DNA from: Maridesulfovibrio ferrireducens
GTDB lineage: Bacteria > Desulfobacterota > Desulfovibrionia > Desulfovibrionales > Desulfovibrionaceae
Reading direction: 5' to 3'
Length of the DNA stretch: 64,000 bases
Assembly (NCBI RefSeq): GCF_016342405.1
Contig: NZ_JAEINN010000001.1
Span: 1-64,000 of the forward strand
Part shown: positions 25,944 through 33,609 of the stretch, piece after piece
Position numbering within the stretch: position 1 is the first letter of the stretch
How the letters are laid out: each line of letters starts with the position of its first letter
Position numbers and translations under genes: made by a program
Notes under the pieces: generated by a model
Database searches by the model: none
The model's input: the letters and a program-made list of their open reading frames with translations, nothing else
Told to the model about the DNA's origin: nothing

Positions 25944-26768
25944 CTATTGTGAAAATGCAAACCGGATTTCCGGTGTGGCCAGCGGTTTTTGAATATTGTT
26001 TAAAACAGGAAAAATAATCCCGTTTCGTGCGCTGCCTGCAAACCATTTAATTGATCTTGTTTTTCGTGTCGGCAGCAGGCGTGCAAATTCGGAAAGAAGC
26101 TCTTCGCCGCCGGGGCTGTCTGTTTTGTTGAGAAAGGCTATTTTGTCACAATTTTCAGGGCACTCTTTGAATAGTCCGTTTTTTGATTCAGCCAGCGCAA
26201 TCAGATGATTAGGGGTAACTCCGCACCCTTTTTCAGCTCCAGTGATTTTTGAAAATATTTCGCTACGGTGGACATTAGCTTCATGCAGAGTGCGATATAC
26301 CGCATCAAGCCCCATGACTCCGATACAGAGGTCGACCGCAACCGGGATAACAGGTTCATGTTCAGCGGGGGCTTTGAGAGGTTTGCGGGCTGCCCCGTCT
26401 GCTTCCACTAGGATGATGTCTGCTGTATCTGATTTGTATAAAGCGGAAATGGCCTCCCTGCTTAAGCCGAGAAGCTTGCCGGAGGCCGTATCAAAATCCC
26501 GTGCGACGGTAATGGATGAAAATAAATTAAGAGCGGAGTGAATCCGCTCGGCAAAGTGGGGACCGTCACTTTGCAAAACAATATGTCCACGAGGGGGCGG
26601 GAGTATTTTTGTTGTGGTGGTTGAAATAACACGTTTTTTCTCTGCTTTGAAAAACATGCTCAGCCAGCGCACAAGCGTAGTCTTTCCTCCCGCTCCAGTG
26701 AGGGCAATGAGTCTGTGTTTATCTGATATGAGCGAGTTCGGACCTGATAAGTCCATAAAATTGCTCAT
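25944..26768 (-). CDS. yqeC: YqeC-family selenium/molybdenum cofactor protein
   Basis: P-loop protein that accompanies molybdenum hydroxylases; the family is linked to the labile selenium-containing cofactor or to Mo-cofactor maturation. The N-terminus has the Walker A LIALTGAGGKTTLVRWL, and ADIILVEADGAARKPLKAPAEHEPVIP is the family signature. I place the start at the ATG at 26768, preceded by AGGAG, rather than the longer open frame to 26855. That makes 274 residues, normal for the family, and avoids a long overlap with yqeB (which ends at 26771). Confidence 0.85.
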   Translation of the reverse strand: MSNFMDLSGPNSLISDKHRLIALTGAGGKTTLVRWLSMFFKAEKKRVISTTTTKILPPPRGHIVLQSDGPHFAERIHSALNLFSSITVARDFDTASGKLLGLSREAISALYKSDTADIILVEADGAARKPLKAPAEHEPVIPVAVDLCIGVMGLDAVYRTLHEANVHRSEIFSKITGAEKGCGVTPNHLIALAESKNGLFKECPENCDKIAFLNKTDSPGGEELLSEFARLLPTRKTRSIKWFAGSARNGIIFPVLNNIQKPLATPEIRFAFSQ

Positions 26769-26770
26769 AA

Positions 26771-27583
26771 TTACTCCTGTGAAAAAATATGTGCGCTTAC
26801 AACTTCGAGAACTCCGCCGGCAATGGAGAGAGCCTTGTCGGAAACTTCGTTGCAATATGAGATGGTTGCCCGCGGATCGATATCACCGAGCTTGGTCTTT
26901 TTCGTGACCGGGGTTCCGTTGCTTAACAAGCCTCGAATTACACCGGAAATGGCAGCTATCACTTCTGTTCCGTCCACATCGCCCAGAACGTCACCTTTGG
27001 AAATTTTATCACCGATATCGTGACGGGTGGAAAAGATTCCGCCATGTTCAGCCCAGTAAACCCGTTCAATAGTGTAGCCGCCGATGTTACCGGGGACTCC
27101 TGTGTTGGGTTCCGCTGAGCCTGATGAAATAACTCTGCTTAAATGATGACCACGTTTGGTTTCAACAATCCTGTGCACATCTTTTCCAGCCGTGAAGCCG
27201 GGCCCGAGACCTATTACGAGCGGAGCCATCGTTATTTCGGTGCCAAGGTTACGTTTAGCGATGATAGCATCAATGAGAATCTGAGGTTTGATAGCCGGCA
27301 GGTGCAATCCGGAGGGATCACATATAATGGCAATTTTCCCAGCTTCCCAGATTGCCGGAATATTCTCTATTGCATCAGCAAACTGAGCATTTACTTCTTC
27401 CACTTGAACCTGTCCATGATAGACTGCTTCAGATAGTGCAACTGTACGCCGTACTGCCAATGGGTGATCTGTTTCAAGCATTACAATACGTTTCAGACCT
27501 GCCCGGTAAAGACGCAAAGCTACACCTGTGGCAAGATCTCCCGCTCCGCGAATAGCTATAATCGGAGGAGTTAATTTATTCAT
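26771..27583 (-). CDS. yqeB: YqeB-family selenium-dependent molybdenum hydroxylase accessory protein
   Basis: 270 residues; EF2563/YqeB family, found with selenium-dependent molybdenum hydroxylases and YqeC. Seen here are IIAIRGAGDLATGVALRLYRAG (Rossmann-like start), AVYHGQVQVEEVNA, DPSGLHLPAIKPQILIDAI, IGLGPGFTAGKDVHRIVETKRGH, and a C-terminal barrel-sandwich stretch (HDIGDKISKGDVLGDVDGTEV). Its presence with YqeC suggests the hydroxylase might carry the selenium modification, though selD and the selenocysteine machinery are not in this window. The neighbours are mocA upstream and yqeC downstream, with tight spacing. Confidence 0.87.
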   Translation of the reverse strand: MNKLTPPIIAIRGAGDLATGVALRLYRAGLKRIVMLETDHPLAVRRTVALSEAVYHGQVQVEEVNAQFADAIENIPAIWEAGKIAIICDPSGLHLPAIKPQILIDAIIAKRNLGTEITMAPLVIGLGPGFTAGKDVHRIVETKRGHHLSRVISSGSAEPNTGVPGNIGGYTIERVYWAEHGGIFSTRHDIGDKISKGDVLGDVDGTEVIAAISGVIRGLLSNGTPVTKKTKLGDIDPRATISYCNEVSDKALSIAGGVLEVVSAHIFSQE

Positions 27584-27592
27584 TTCATACTC

Positions 27593-28228
27593 CTAAGCGC
27601 TTTTTCTGTCGTAATGTTTAAGTAGTTGCTGGTATTCGGTGTCGGTGTCGACATCGAGGAACGGTCCGACTTCGTGAATTCGCACTAATCGCAGGGCTAG
27701 ACCCTGAGCAGCCAGCAGAGGTCTTGCTCCAGTATCACCTTTCAGTTCTAAAGCTCTATCAAACCAGCTTGCCGGAATAGTTATGGGATTACCGCGCATA
27801 CCTTCCTGAATAGGAGCCACCCAGCACTCAGGCTCTTGTGAAAAAGCCCAGACCAGACGGTCAATGGTTTCAGAAGTGATCAGTGGCTGATCTCCGAGAA
27901 AGAACATGGCCCCTTGCGTGTGGTCTTTTACGTGACGCAGTCCGGTCTTGAATGATTCAGCTTGTCCCAGTTTACGGTCCGGGCTGGTTACGACTGCACA
28001 TCCTTCGAGGTCGAGTATTTTTTCCAGCTCTGAATTACAGGGCAGCACGACGGTTACATCGTTAAGTTGAGATTCTCTTGCAGCATTAATTACGTGCTGC
28101 ACCATAGGCATTCCCCGGAAAGGCAGGGATAATTTATCCCTGCCCATACGGGTTGCACTACCGGCTGCGAGTATAATACCGGAGGTTCTTGCTATTTCTT
28201 GCTTTAAGCTTTGGTTCTTCATTTTCAT
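27593..28228 (-). CDS. mocA: Molybdenum cofactor cytidylyltransferase
   Basis: MocA/MobA-like nucleotidyltransferase that adds CMP to molybdopterin, giving the MCD cofactor used by xanthine-dehydrogenase-family enzymes of this kind. The signature is GIILAAGSATRMGRDKLSLPF near residues 17-37; FLGDQPLITSETID carries the metal-binding aspartate, and GNPITIPASWFDRALELKGDTGARPLL matches the MocA C-terminal block. At 211 residues it is normal. It lies directly downstream of the three structural genes, consistent with dedicated cofactor supply. Confidence 0.87.
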   Translation of the reverse strand: MKMKNQSLKQEIARTSGIILAAGSATRMGRDKLSLPFRGMPMVQHVINAARESQLNDVTVVLPCNSELEKILDLEGCAVVTSPDRKLGQAESFKTGLRHVKDHTQGAMFFLGDQPLITSETIDRLVWAFSQEPECWVAPIQEGMRGNPITIPASWFDRALELKGDTGARPLLAAQGLALRLVRIHEVGPFLDVDTDTEYQQLLKHYDRKSA

Positions 28229-28232
28229 GCCC

Positions 28233-29216
28233 CTATCGGGTGCACTCCATGAGAGTGTCAGCCACGATTGTTTTGGCTATCTGAACTTTGTATATATTCT
28301 GGATCAGGGCTTTTGCTTCTGCTACAGCAAGCTGACCTGCTTCCTGTGCTGTTTCTTCAGTAAGCTCTTTACCGATGAGAGCTGCTTCTGAAGTTTCACA
28401 GCGGCGGGGATTATTGTGCACCGCGTTCAAACAGATGCGGGCTGCACTGATTTTCCCGTCTACAATGGTTAAAGCTGCAGCGCAGTTAACAAGCGCAAAA
28501 TCGATGGATTTGCGGTATGATATTTTCATGAACGCACTTTTTGAACCTTCTGCGGGACGGGGAACGAATATCTCCGTTACTATTTCGTCGCGGTCCAGAA
28601 TGGTTGATGCTGCGCCCTTTTCTGCGGTGAAGAATTCATCAATAGGAATTTCACGCTTAGTTGTTTTAACTACAGCATTTAAAGCTACAAAGGCTGGAGC
28701 AGTATCACTGGGATTAACTGCGATACACTTATTCACTGCACCGAATATGGAGTGGAAGCGGTGATCACCGGGGACTGCAAGACAACGTTTGCCGCCTTTA
28801 CGTACACAGTCGATACGCCCACCGATTTTATCGGGATAGCGATAGTACCAACAGCGGTTTTCCTGACATATATTTCCGGCTAAAGTTCCCATATTACGGA
28901 GCAGAGGAGAGCCTGTGCGGCGTGCAGCTTCTGCAAGTCCGGGCCATGTTGTTTTAACAGTGTGCGACTCGGAAAGCTCGGTGAGGGTAACCAGTGCGCC
29001 GAGATGCAGTCCGTCTTCTTTCAACTGAATTTTTTTCAGGCCGGGGATGGTTTTAAGGTTGATGATCGCTTCGGGGTATTCCATCCAGAGGTGATCTTTC
29101 AGACAGCCCATCAGGTCACTTCCGCCTGCGATTACGTACGAAGACCCTTTGTGTTTCTGTAAAAGGGAAACAGCTTCTTCCACGCTGGAAGCATCAAAGT
29201 GATTAAAACGTTTCAT
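28233..29216 (-). CDS. Molybdenum hydroxylase FAD subunit with extra Cys-rich insertion
   Basis: 327-residue FAD-binding subunit (CoxM/XdhB type). FAD motifs are AGGSDLMG (30-37) and TLAGNICQENRCWYYRYP. Between about 117 and 164 lies an insertion with C117, C122, C137, C145 and C164 in the context RKGGKRC. This resembles the [4Fe-4S] loop of the beta subunit of 4-hydroxybenzoyl-CoA reductase and related proteins. If occupied, the enzyme would have an extra cluster for low-potential electron transfer. It overlaps the Mo subunit stop by one base (TAATG) with a good AAGGAGG. Confidence 0.88.
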   Translation of the reverse strand: MKRFNHFDASSVEEAVSLLQKHKGSSYVIAGGSDLMGCLKDHLWMEYPEAIINLKTIPGLKKIQLKEDGLHLGALVTLTELSESHTVKTTWPGLAEAARRTGSPLLRNMGTLAGNICQENRCWYYRYPDKIGGRIDCVRKGGKRCLAVPGDHRFHSIFGAVNKCIAVNPSDTAPAFVALNAVVKTTKREIPIDEFFTAEKGAASTILDRDEIVTEIFVPRPAEGSKSAFMKISYRKSIDFALVNCAAALTIVDGKISAARICLNAVHNNPRRCETSEAALIGKELTEETAQEAGQLAVAEAKALIQNIYKVQIAKTIVADTLMECTR

Positions 29217-31585
29217 TATTTTGCCCTCCTTTTGGGCTGAATTTTACCAAGGCCCAAGAGGATTTTGTCAGGTGTAAACGGAGTTTCAATAATTCTCACA
29301 CCGGTGGCGTTGAAGATTGCATTGGAAAAAGCAGCAAGCGAAGGGCAGGCTGCCCCTTCACCGCAGGCTGTTGCGCCGAACGGATGCGTAGGATCTCCGG
29401 GTTTTTCGATGACGATAGGTTTAACATCGCAGTCCATGGACGTGCAGTGGCGGTAATCCACCCAGTTGGGGGTCATGAGCCAGCCATTGCGTTTATCCAC
29501 AATGCAGTCGTTGGCGAGAATGGCATTCTCTACACCATGTCTGGAAGTTGAGAGCTGTCCTGCTACGATTTTAGGATTGAGAGCCTTGCCTACATTTTGA
29601 GCCATGACTACTTCTACGTTGGAAATCATACCTGTTTCAGTGTCTACATCCAGAGAAATGAACTGTGCTCCTTTCTCTTTGGGGATATAAACCTGATCTT
29701 TTTTGCCGTCTTTGAGTCCATTCGGGTGCGGTGAGTTGTTGATGTAGTATCCGGTGACTTCATGGATACCGCCGTAATGACCGCGTGCTCCGAAAGCTTC
29801 GGCAAAGGTCAGGCATTTTTCCGGTTCAGCGGTTACGAAGACACCTTTTTCATTCATGGAAAGGGCCTGCGTAGGGACTCCGAGTTTTAGTGCCGCCAGA
29901 TCAAGCACCTGACGTTTAGCGTCGATTGCTGCTTCGTAGGTGGCCCAGCCCTGAATCCATGTTCCACAACTGTTGGCAACCAGAGTTGCAAAAGGAGTAG
30001 AGTCGGTGTCATGGCAGACAATGCCGATATTCTTGTAAGGAAGTCCGAGGACATCCGCTACAATCTGACACTGTACTGTGTGCTGTCCCTGTCCGATGTC
30101 GGCGATTGCGCAAACCAGCGCGGCTGAACCGTCAGGATATATTTTGACCATGGCTTCACTGGAGTTGCCCGGTCCGGGACGACCTGCGCCCATGGCGAAG
30201 ATTGCTACTCCGAGGCCGTGACGGATACGTCCGGTTTTTTTGCTGGGGTGCTGCCAGTTATTTTTCCAGTCCAGATGCTTGGCCCCTTCATCTAGGCAGT
30301 CGCGGATACCGGATGAGGAAATGTAACATGACTTATAGGATAACGTATCCCAGCCGGAATCGATATCTCCGGTGCGCATACAATTCTTTTTGCGGATTTC
30401 TACCGGGTCAATTCCCATCTGGTCAGCGGCTATATCCATGGTTGTCTCAACCGCGAAGACTCCTTCAGGAGCTCCGTAGCCCTGCCATCCGGAAGCGGGA
30501 AAGCGGTTGGTATTTACATATCTGATTTTGCCGCGCAAGTGTTGGCAGTTACGGGAATAAAGGACAGATCCCGTGGCAAGCATGGCGTTTTTGGCGGGAT
30601 ATTTGTCGCCGCCTGAGCCTGTTTCCTGCCAGTGTTCCAGATCCATGGTGGTCAGGGTTCCGTCTTTTTTGAAGCCTATTTTAACATTTCCGATACTACC
30701 GCGCGACCAGCCGGAAACCATTTCTTCTTCGCGGGAATAGGGGCAGTGCACTGGTTTTTTCAGATCAAGACAGGCCAATCCGGCAATCACCAGATAGTGC
30801 GACGCAATATTGCGGTCCAGTGGGAAAGCGTTCTTGCCACCGAAACTTGATCCGGTGAAAGGGGACACGTAGTTGAGCATGTTGGCATTTATGCCGAGAG
30901 CCTGCGCAAGGCAGAGTTTCTCATCATGCAGTCCCTGTGAATGAGTATATACATGCATCTTGGTGCCATCAAAACTGGCTGTGCATCCGCGAGGTTCCAT
31001 TGCCGGACCTTTGCAGTAAGCATATTTCAGACCTTTCTGCTCGACGATGACGTCCGCTTCGGAAAAACCTTGCTCAATGTCTCCGAATCCGTTGTAGTCT
31101 GAAGGAGTTTTGGTCTTGAAAAGGCGGGATTCAGGATCTCGATCACTAAGTATTGCATGGAACGCCCAGTCCTGACAGTTGTCTATGCCTTCGAAAACCT
31201 GTGGGGAGTCCGGCTTGATGCCATCCTCAATGCTCAGCACAAATTTCTTTTTATTGTACTCGACCTTGATGAGAGCCATGGCTTCCTGAGCAATGGTTTC
31301 ATCGTCGGCAATGACTGCGGCAACGAGATCGCCTACATAATAGAGTGAAGAGCGGAAAGCCTTGGGGTAGTTCTCGTGAGTCATTACGAGGCGTACACCC
31401 GGTAATGCTTCTGCTTCACTGGTATTGATAGATATAATGTCGGCTGCAGGATAGGGGCTGCGCAGAATGCGTGTCTGGAGCATGCCCGGAAAGATGAAGT
31501 CGGCGTAATATTTTGCTGATCCGGTGACGCGCGCAGGGCCGTCTTTCTGGCGGACTGAGGTTCCGATGGATTTTGTTTCAATCAT
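29216..31585 (-). CDS. Molybdenum hydroxylase large (Mo-binding) subunit
   Basis: 789-residue xanthine-dehydrogenase-family subunit carrying the Mo-cytosine dinucleotide. The N-terminal domain has GTSVRQKDGPARVTGSAKYYAD. Mo-cofactor loops include SPFTGSSFGGKNAFPLDR and ADIGQGQHTVQCQIVADVLG. The catalytic glutamate is E743 in ACGEGAACPSLAAF near the C-terminus. The substrate cannot be read from sequence. Family members hydroxylate N-heterocycles, purines or aldehydes. Start and stop each overlap the neighbours by one base, so the three subunits are tightly coupled. It differs in loop sequences from textbook XdhA, so I avoid calling it xanthine dehydrogenase. Confidence 0.9.
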   Translation of the reverse strand: MIETKSIGTSVRQKDGPARVTGSAKYYADFIFPGMLQTRILRSPYPAADIISINTSEAEALPGVRLVMTHENYPKAFRSSLYYVGDLVAAVIADDETIAQEAMALIKVEYNKKKFVLSIEDGIKPDSPQVFEGIDNCQDWAFHAILSDRDPESRLFKTKTPSDYNGFGDIEQGFSEADVIVEQKGLKYAYCKGPAMEPRGCTASFDGTKMHVYTHSQGLHDEKLCLAQALGINANMLNYVSPFTGSSFGGKNAFPLDRNIASHYLVIAGLACLDLKKPVHCPYSREEEMVSGWSRGSIGNVKIGFKKDGTLTTMDLEHWQETGSGGDKYPAKNAMLATGSVLYSRNCQHLRGKIRYVNTNRFPASGWQGYGAPEGVFAVETTMDIAADQMGIDPVEIRKKNCMRTGDIDSGWDTLSYKSCYISSSGIRDCLDEGAKHLDWKNNWQHPSKKTGRIRHGLGVAIFAMGAGRPGPGNSSEAMVKIYPDGSAALVCAIADIGQGQHTVQCQIVADVLGLPYKNIGIVCHDTDSTPFATLVANSCGTWIQGWATYEAAIDAKRQVLDLAALKLGVPTQALSMNEKGVFVTAEPEKCLTFAEAFGARGHYGGIHEVTGYYINNSPHPNGLKDGKKDQVYIPKEKGAQFISLDVDTETGMISNVEVVMAQNVGKALNPKIVAGQLSTSRHGVENAILANDCIVDKRNGWLMTPNWVDYRHCTSMDCDVKPIVIEKPGDPTHPFGATACGEGAACPSLAAFSNAIFNATGVRIIETPFTPDKILLGLGKIQPKRRAK

Positions 31586-32082
31586 TAGATCTGCTCCTTT
31601 GCCATTTTCTTGGCTGCGCTTCTTACTGCATTGATGATGTGCTCGTAGTTGCTGCAGATACAGATGTTGCCGCCGAGGGCTTCTTTGATTTCATCGTCAG
31701 TCGGAGAAGCGTTTTTCAGCAGTAGTGCTTTGGTGGACATGATCATGCCGGGAGAGCAGAAACCGCATTGTGAACCGTACTCTTCAAGCCACGCTTCCTG
31801 AATGGGATGAAGGTTGCCGTCTTTGGACAGTCCTTCGATGGTTTCAATGTCTTTACCTTCCTGCTCAACAGCAAGAATCATACATGCCGGTACTGCCACA
31901 GAGTCGATAAGGACAGTGCAGGAGCCGCAAGCACCTTCGCCGCAACCCTCTTTTGTTCCGGTGTGACCGCAGTCGTTGCGCAGAACTTTTGAGAGAGTCC
32001 AGTGTGGCTCTACGTGAAGCGAGCAGGTTTCCCCGTTTACTGTCAGGTGAATGAGCTTTTTCTGTTGTTCGTCGCGATTCAT
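31585..32082 (-). CDS. Molybdenum hydroxylase [2Fe-2S] subunit
   Basis: 165 residues, two ferredoxin-type clusters. The plant-type site is C47, C52, C55 (CGEGACGSC) and C67; the helical-domain site is C106, C109 (CGFC) and C141, C143 in GNICICSNYEHI. Most homologues have CRC, where this has CIC. First gene of the structural trio; AAGGA precedes the ATG. The 175 bp upstream separate it from eamA by a GC-rich hairpin, so it may have its own promoter or be reached by readthrough. Confidence 0.93.
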   Translation of the reverse strand: MNRDEQQKKLIHLTVNGETCSLHVEPHWTLSKVLRNDCGHTGTKEGCGEGACGSCTVLIDSVAVPACMILAVEQEGKDIETIEGLSKDGNLHPIQEAWLEEYGSQCGFCSPGMIMSTKALLLKNASPTDDEIKEALGGNICICSNYEHIINAVRSAAKKMAKEQI

Positions 32083-32212
32083 AGTCCAATTCCTTAAGTG
32101 GTTCGTTAATCGATGGAGCCTTTTACAGGCCGAAGTATATAGTTTGCAGAACGCACCGCTCCTGTTTCCGGGTTAAAAGTCCCCGGATGGAAGCTGAATA
32201 AGTTTCAGGCGG

Positions 32213-32233
32213 GGCGGGCAATATGCCCGCCCG
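32213..32233. terminator. GC-rich hairpin downstream of the EamA gene
   Basis: Perfect 9-bp stem GGGCGGGCA / TGCCCGCCC around a three-base ATA loop. It lies just after the eamA stop on the minus strand. No T-tract follows, so termination may be partial, allowing readthrough to the hydroxylase genes. Confidence 0.5.
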
Positions 32234-32257
32234 TCTATTTATGGAGTCGAGATGCGG

Positions 32258-33187
32258 TTAAGCTTCGTTTGGTAATGCGTCTTTGGCGGGAGTTGTCTTG
32301 GGGCTACGGCTGGCCCAGAAGATACCGCCGATAATCATGATTCCGCTGACAAGATGGACCATGCCCATTGTTTCGCCAAGGAAAAGGAAGGCAAAGAGTC
32401 CACCCCAGAGAGGGAGGCTGTAGTAAATCATACCGGATGTTGCAGGGCCGGCATTTTCAAGACCGATGTTCCATGTGAGCCATGCGATGACTGAAGAACA
32501 GACAGCTGAGAACACGATGCTGAAGAATACTATGCCGTTCATGTTGAAAATCATTGAAGGCTGAGTGGATTCCCAGATAACGCAAGGGATGAGCATCAGT
32601 ACGGCAAAGAAGGACATGAGAGACATGATAGTGATCTGGGAGAGTCCTTCAGGGATCTTTCTCAGAATGAGGCTGTATATAGCAAATCCGACGGCTGCCA
32701 GAAGCATGAGGATATCACCTGCGGCAAAATGCAGTCCAATCAGTCTTTCCATGTCGCCGTTACAGACAAGATAAAATGATCCGAAAAGGGCGATTGTACA
32801 GCCTATCCAAGTGTTGCTTGACTGTTTTTGTCCCATCAGTGAGGAGATTATTACGATAAAGATCGGTGTGGTAACAGAAATTAGGGATAGATTGATAGCC
32901 GAAGTTGTCTGGGCTGCAAAGTAGCTTAACGGGGAATATGCCGCTACACCGGTAAGAGCCGCTGCTATAATCTGTGGTAGAAATTTTTTGGCTACATGCC
33001 ATTCTTTTTTCACTCTCGGCAGTGTGAAAGTACACAAAATAAGAAGAGCTATAAACCAGCGGGTTGCTCCAAGTGTCATTGGGGAAATTTGTCCTACAGC
33101 CAGTCTTGCAACAACAAAAGCACCTGCCCAAAGCATTGTGGCAAGCAGTGCACACGCCATTCCGTAGTATCTGCGATTCTTAAACAT
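32258..33187 (-). CDS. EamA/DMT-family transporter
   Basis: 309 residues with ten hydrophobic segments in two EamA repeats. The first starts YGMACALLATMLWAGAFVVARLAVGQISPMTLGATRW; the second starts FAAGDILMLLAAVGFAIYSLILRKI. DMT transporters of this type export amino acids, purines or other metabolites. It lies directly downstream of a sigma-54 promoter and the sigma-54 activator, and upstream of the molybdenum-hydroxylase operon. It may export the hydroxylated product or a toxic substrate analogue (inference). Confidence 0.85.
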   Translation of the reverse strand: MFKNRRYYGMACALLATMLWAGAFVVARLAVGQISPMTLGATRWFIALLILCTFTLPRVKKEWHVAKKFLPQIIAAALTGVAAYSPLSYFAAQTTSAINLSLISVTTPIFIVIISSLMGQKQSSNTWIGCTIALFGSFYLVCNGDMERLIGLHFAAGDILMLLAAVGFAIYSLILRKIPEGLSQITIMSLMSFFAVLMLIPCVIWESTQPSMIFNMNGIVFFSIVFSAVCSSVIAWLTWNIGLENAGPATSGMIYYSLPLWGGLFAFLFLGETMGMVHLVSGIMIIGGIFWASRSPKTTPAKDALPNEA

Positions 33188-33397
33188 ACAGTCTTCTCCC
33201 TTGATAAGTAAGTCGCCTTATTTAATTGCCACACATGTCTATTGCTGCGGCCGCCTCCACTCACATAACTATGATGCTGCCTGAATGCAGATAAATGCTA
33301 TGCATTTTAATCTGCCTGAAAAGTTACCTCCATAACTTTACCTTCCCTCATGGCAGGCTTTGCATCTTGTTTTTGGGTTATGTCTTTAACTCTGTAT

Positions 33398-33415
33398 GAG
33401 CAAAGTGTGTGCCAA
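33398..33415 (-). promoter_or_regulatory. Sigma-54 promoter for eamA (and perhaps the hydroxylase operon)
   Basis: On the minus strand the sequence reads TTGGCACACACTTTGCTC: TGGCAC at -24, a 5-bp spacer, TTGC at -12, an exact match to the sigma-54 consensus. The transcript would start near 33388, giving a leader of about 200 bases before eamA. Confidence 0.8.
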
Positions 33416-33510
33416 TGGAAAAGTGAAGTTTTTCCCAATCAAAAGCCTTTTATTTGAGCATGTTAAGAAATATAACCACTGTATGATCATTCAATCAATA
33501 ATTTAGTTTT

Positions 33511-33604
33511 GAGTCATTAGCGACTCACTTATTGGCGAAAGTGATGTGGGTGTTGTCGTAGTAAAGTCTGAGTCTATAATGACTCGGTGAGTCTTCTGAG
33601 ACTC
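33511..33604. promoter_or_regulatory. Three activator-binding palindromes (GAGTC-N6-GACTC)
   Basis: Three perfect copies: 33511-33526 (spacer ATTAGC), 33570-33585 (TATAAT) and 33589-33604 (TTCTGA). They lie about 100-190 bp upstream of the -24 box, the right range for sigma-54 enhancer sites, and directly after the activator gene's stop codon. They are very probably the binding sites of the adjacent activator. Confidence 0.8.
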
Positions 33605-33609
33605 GGTGG

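Noticed and set aside
26769-26855. N-terminal extension of yqeC
   Set aside because: It would overlap yqeB by over 80 bases; the ATG at 26768 has AGGAG and gives the normal family start.
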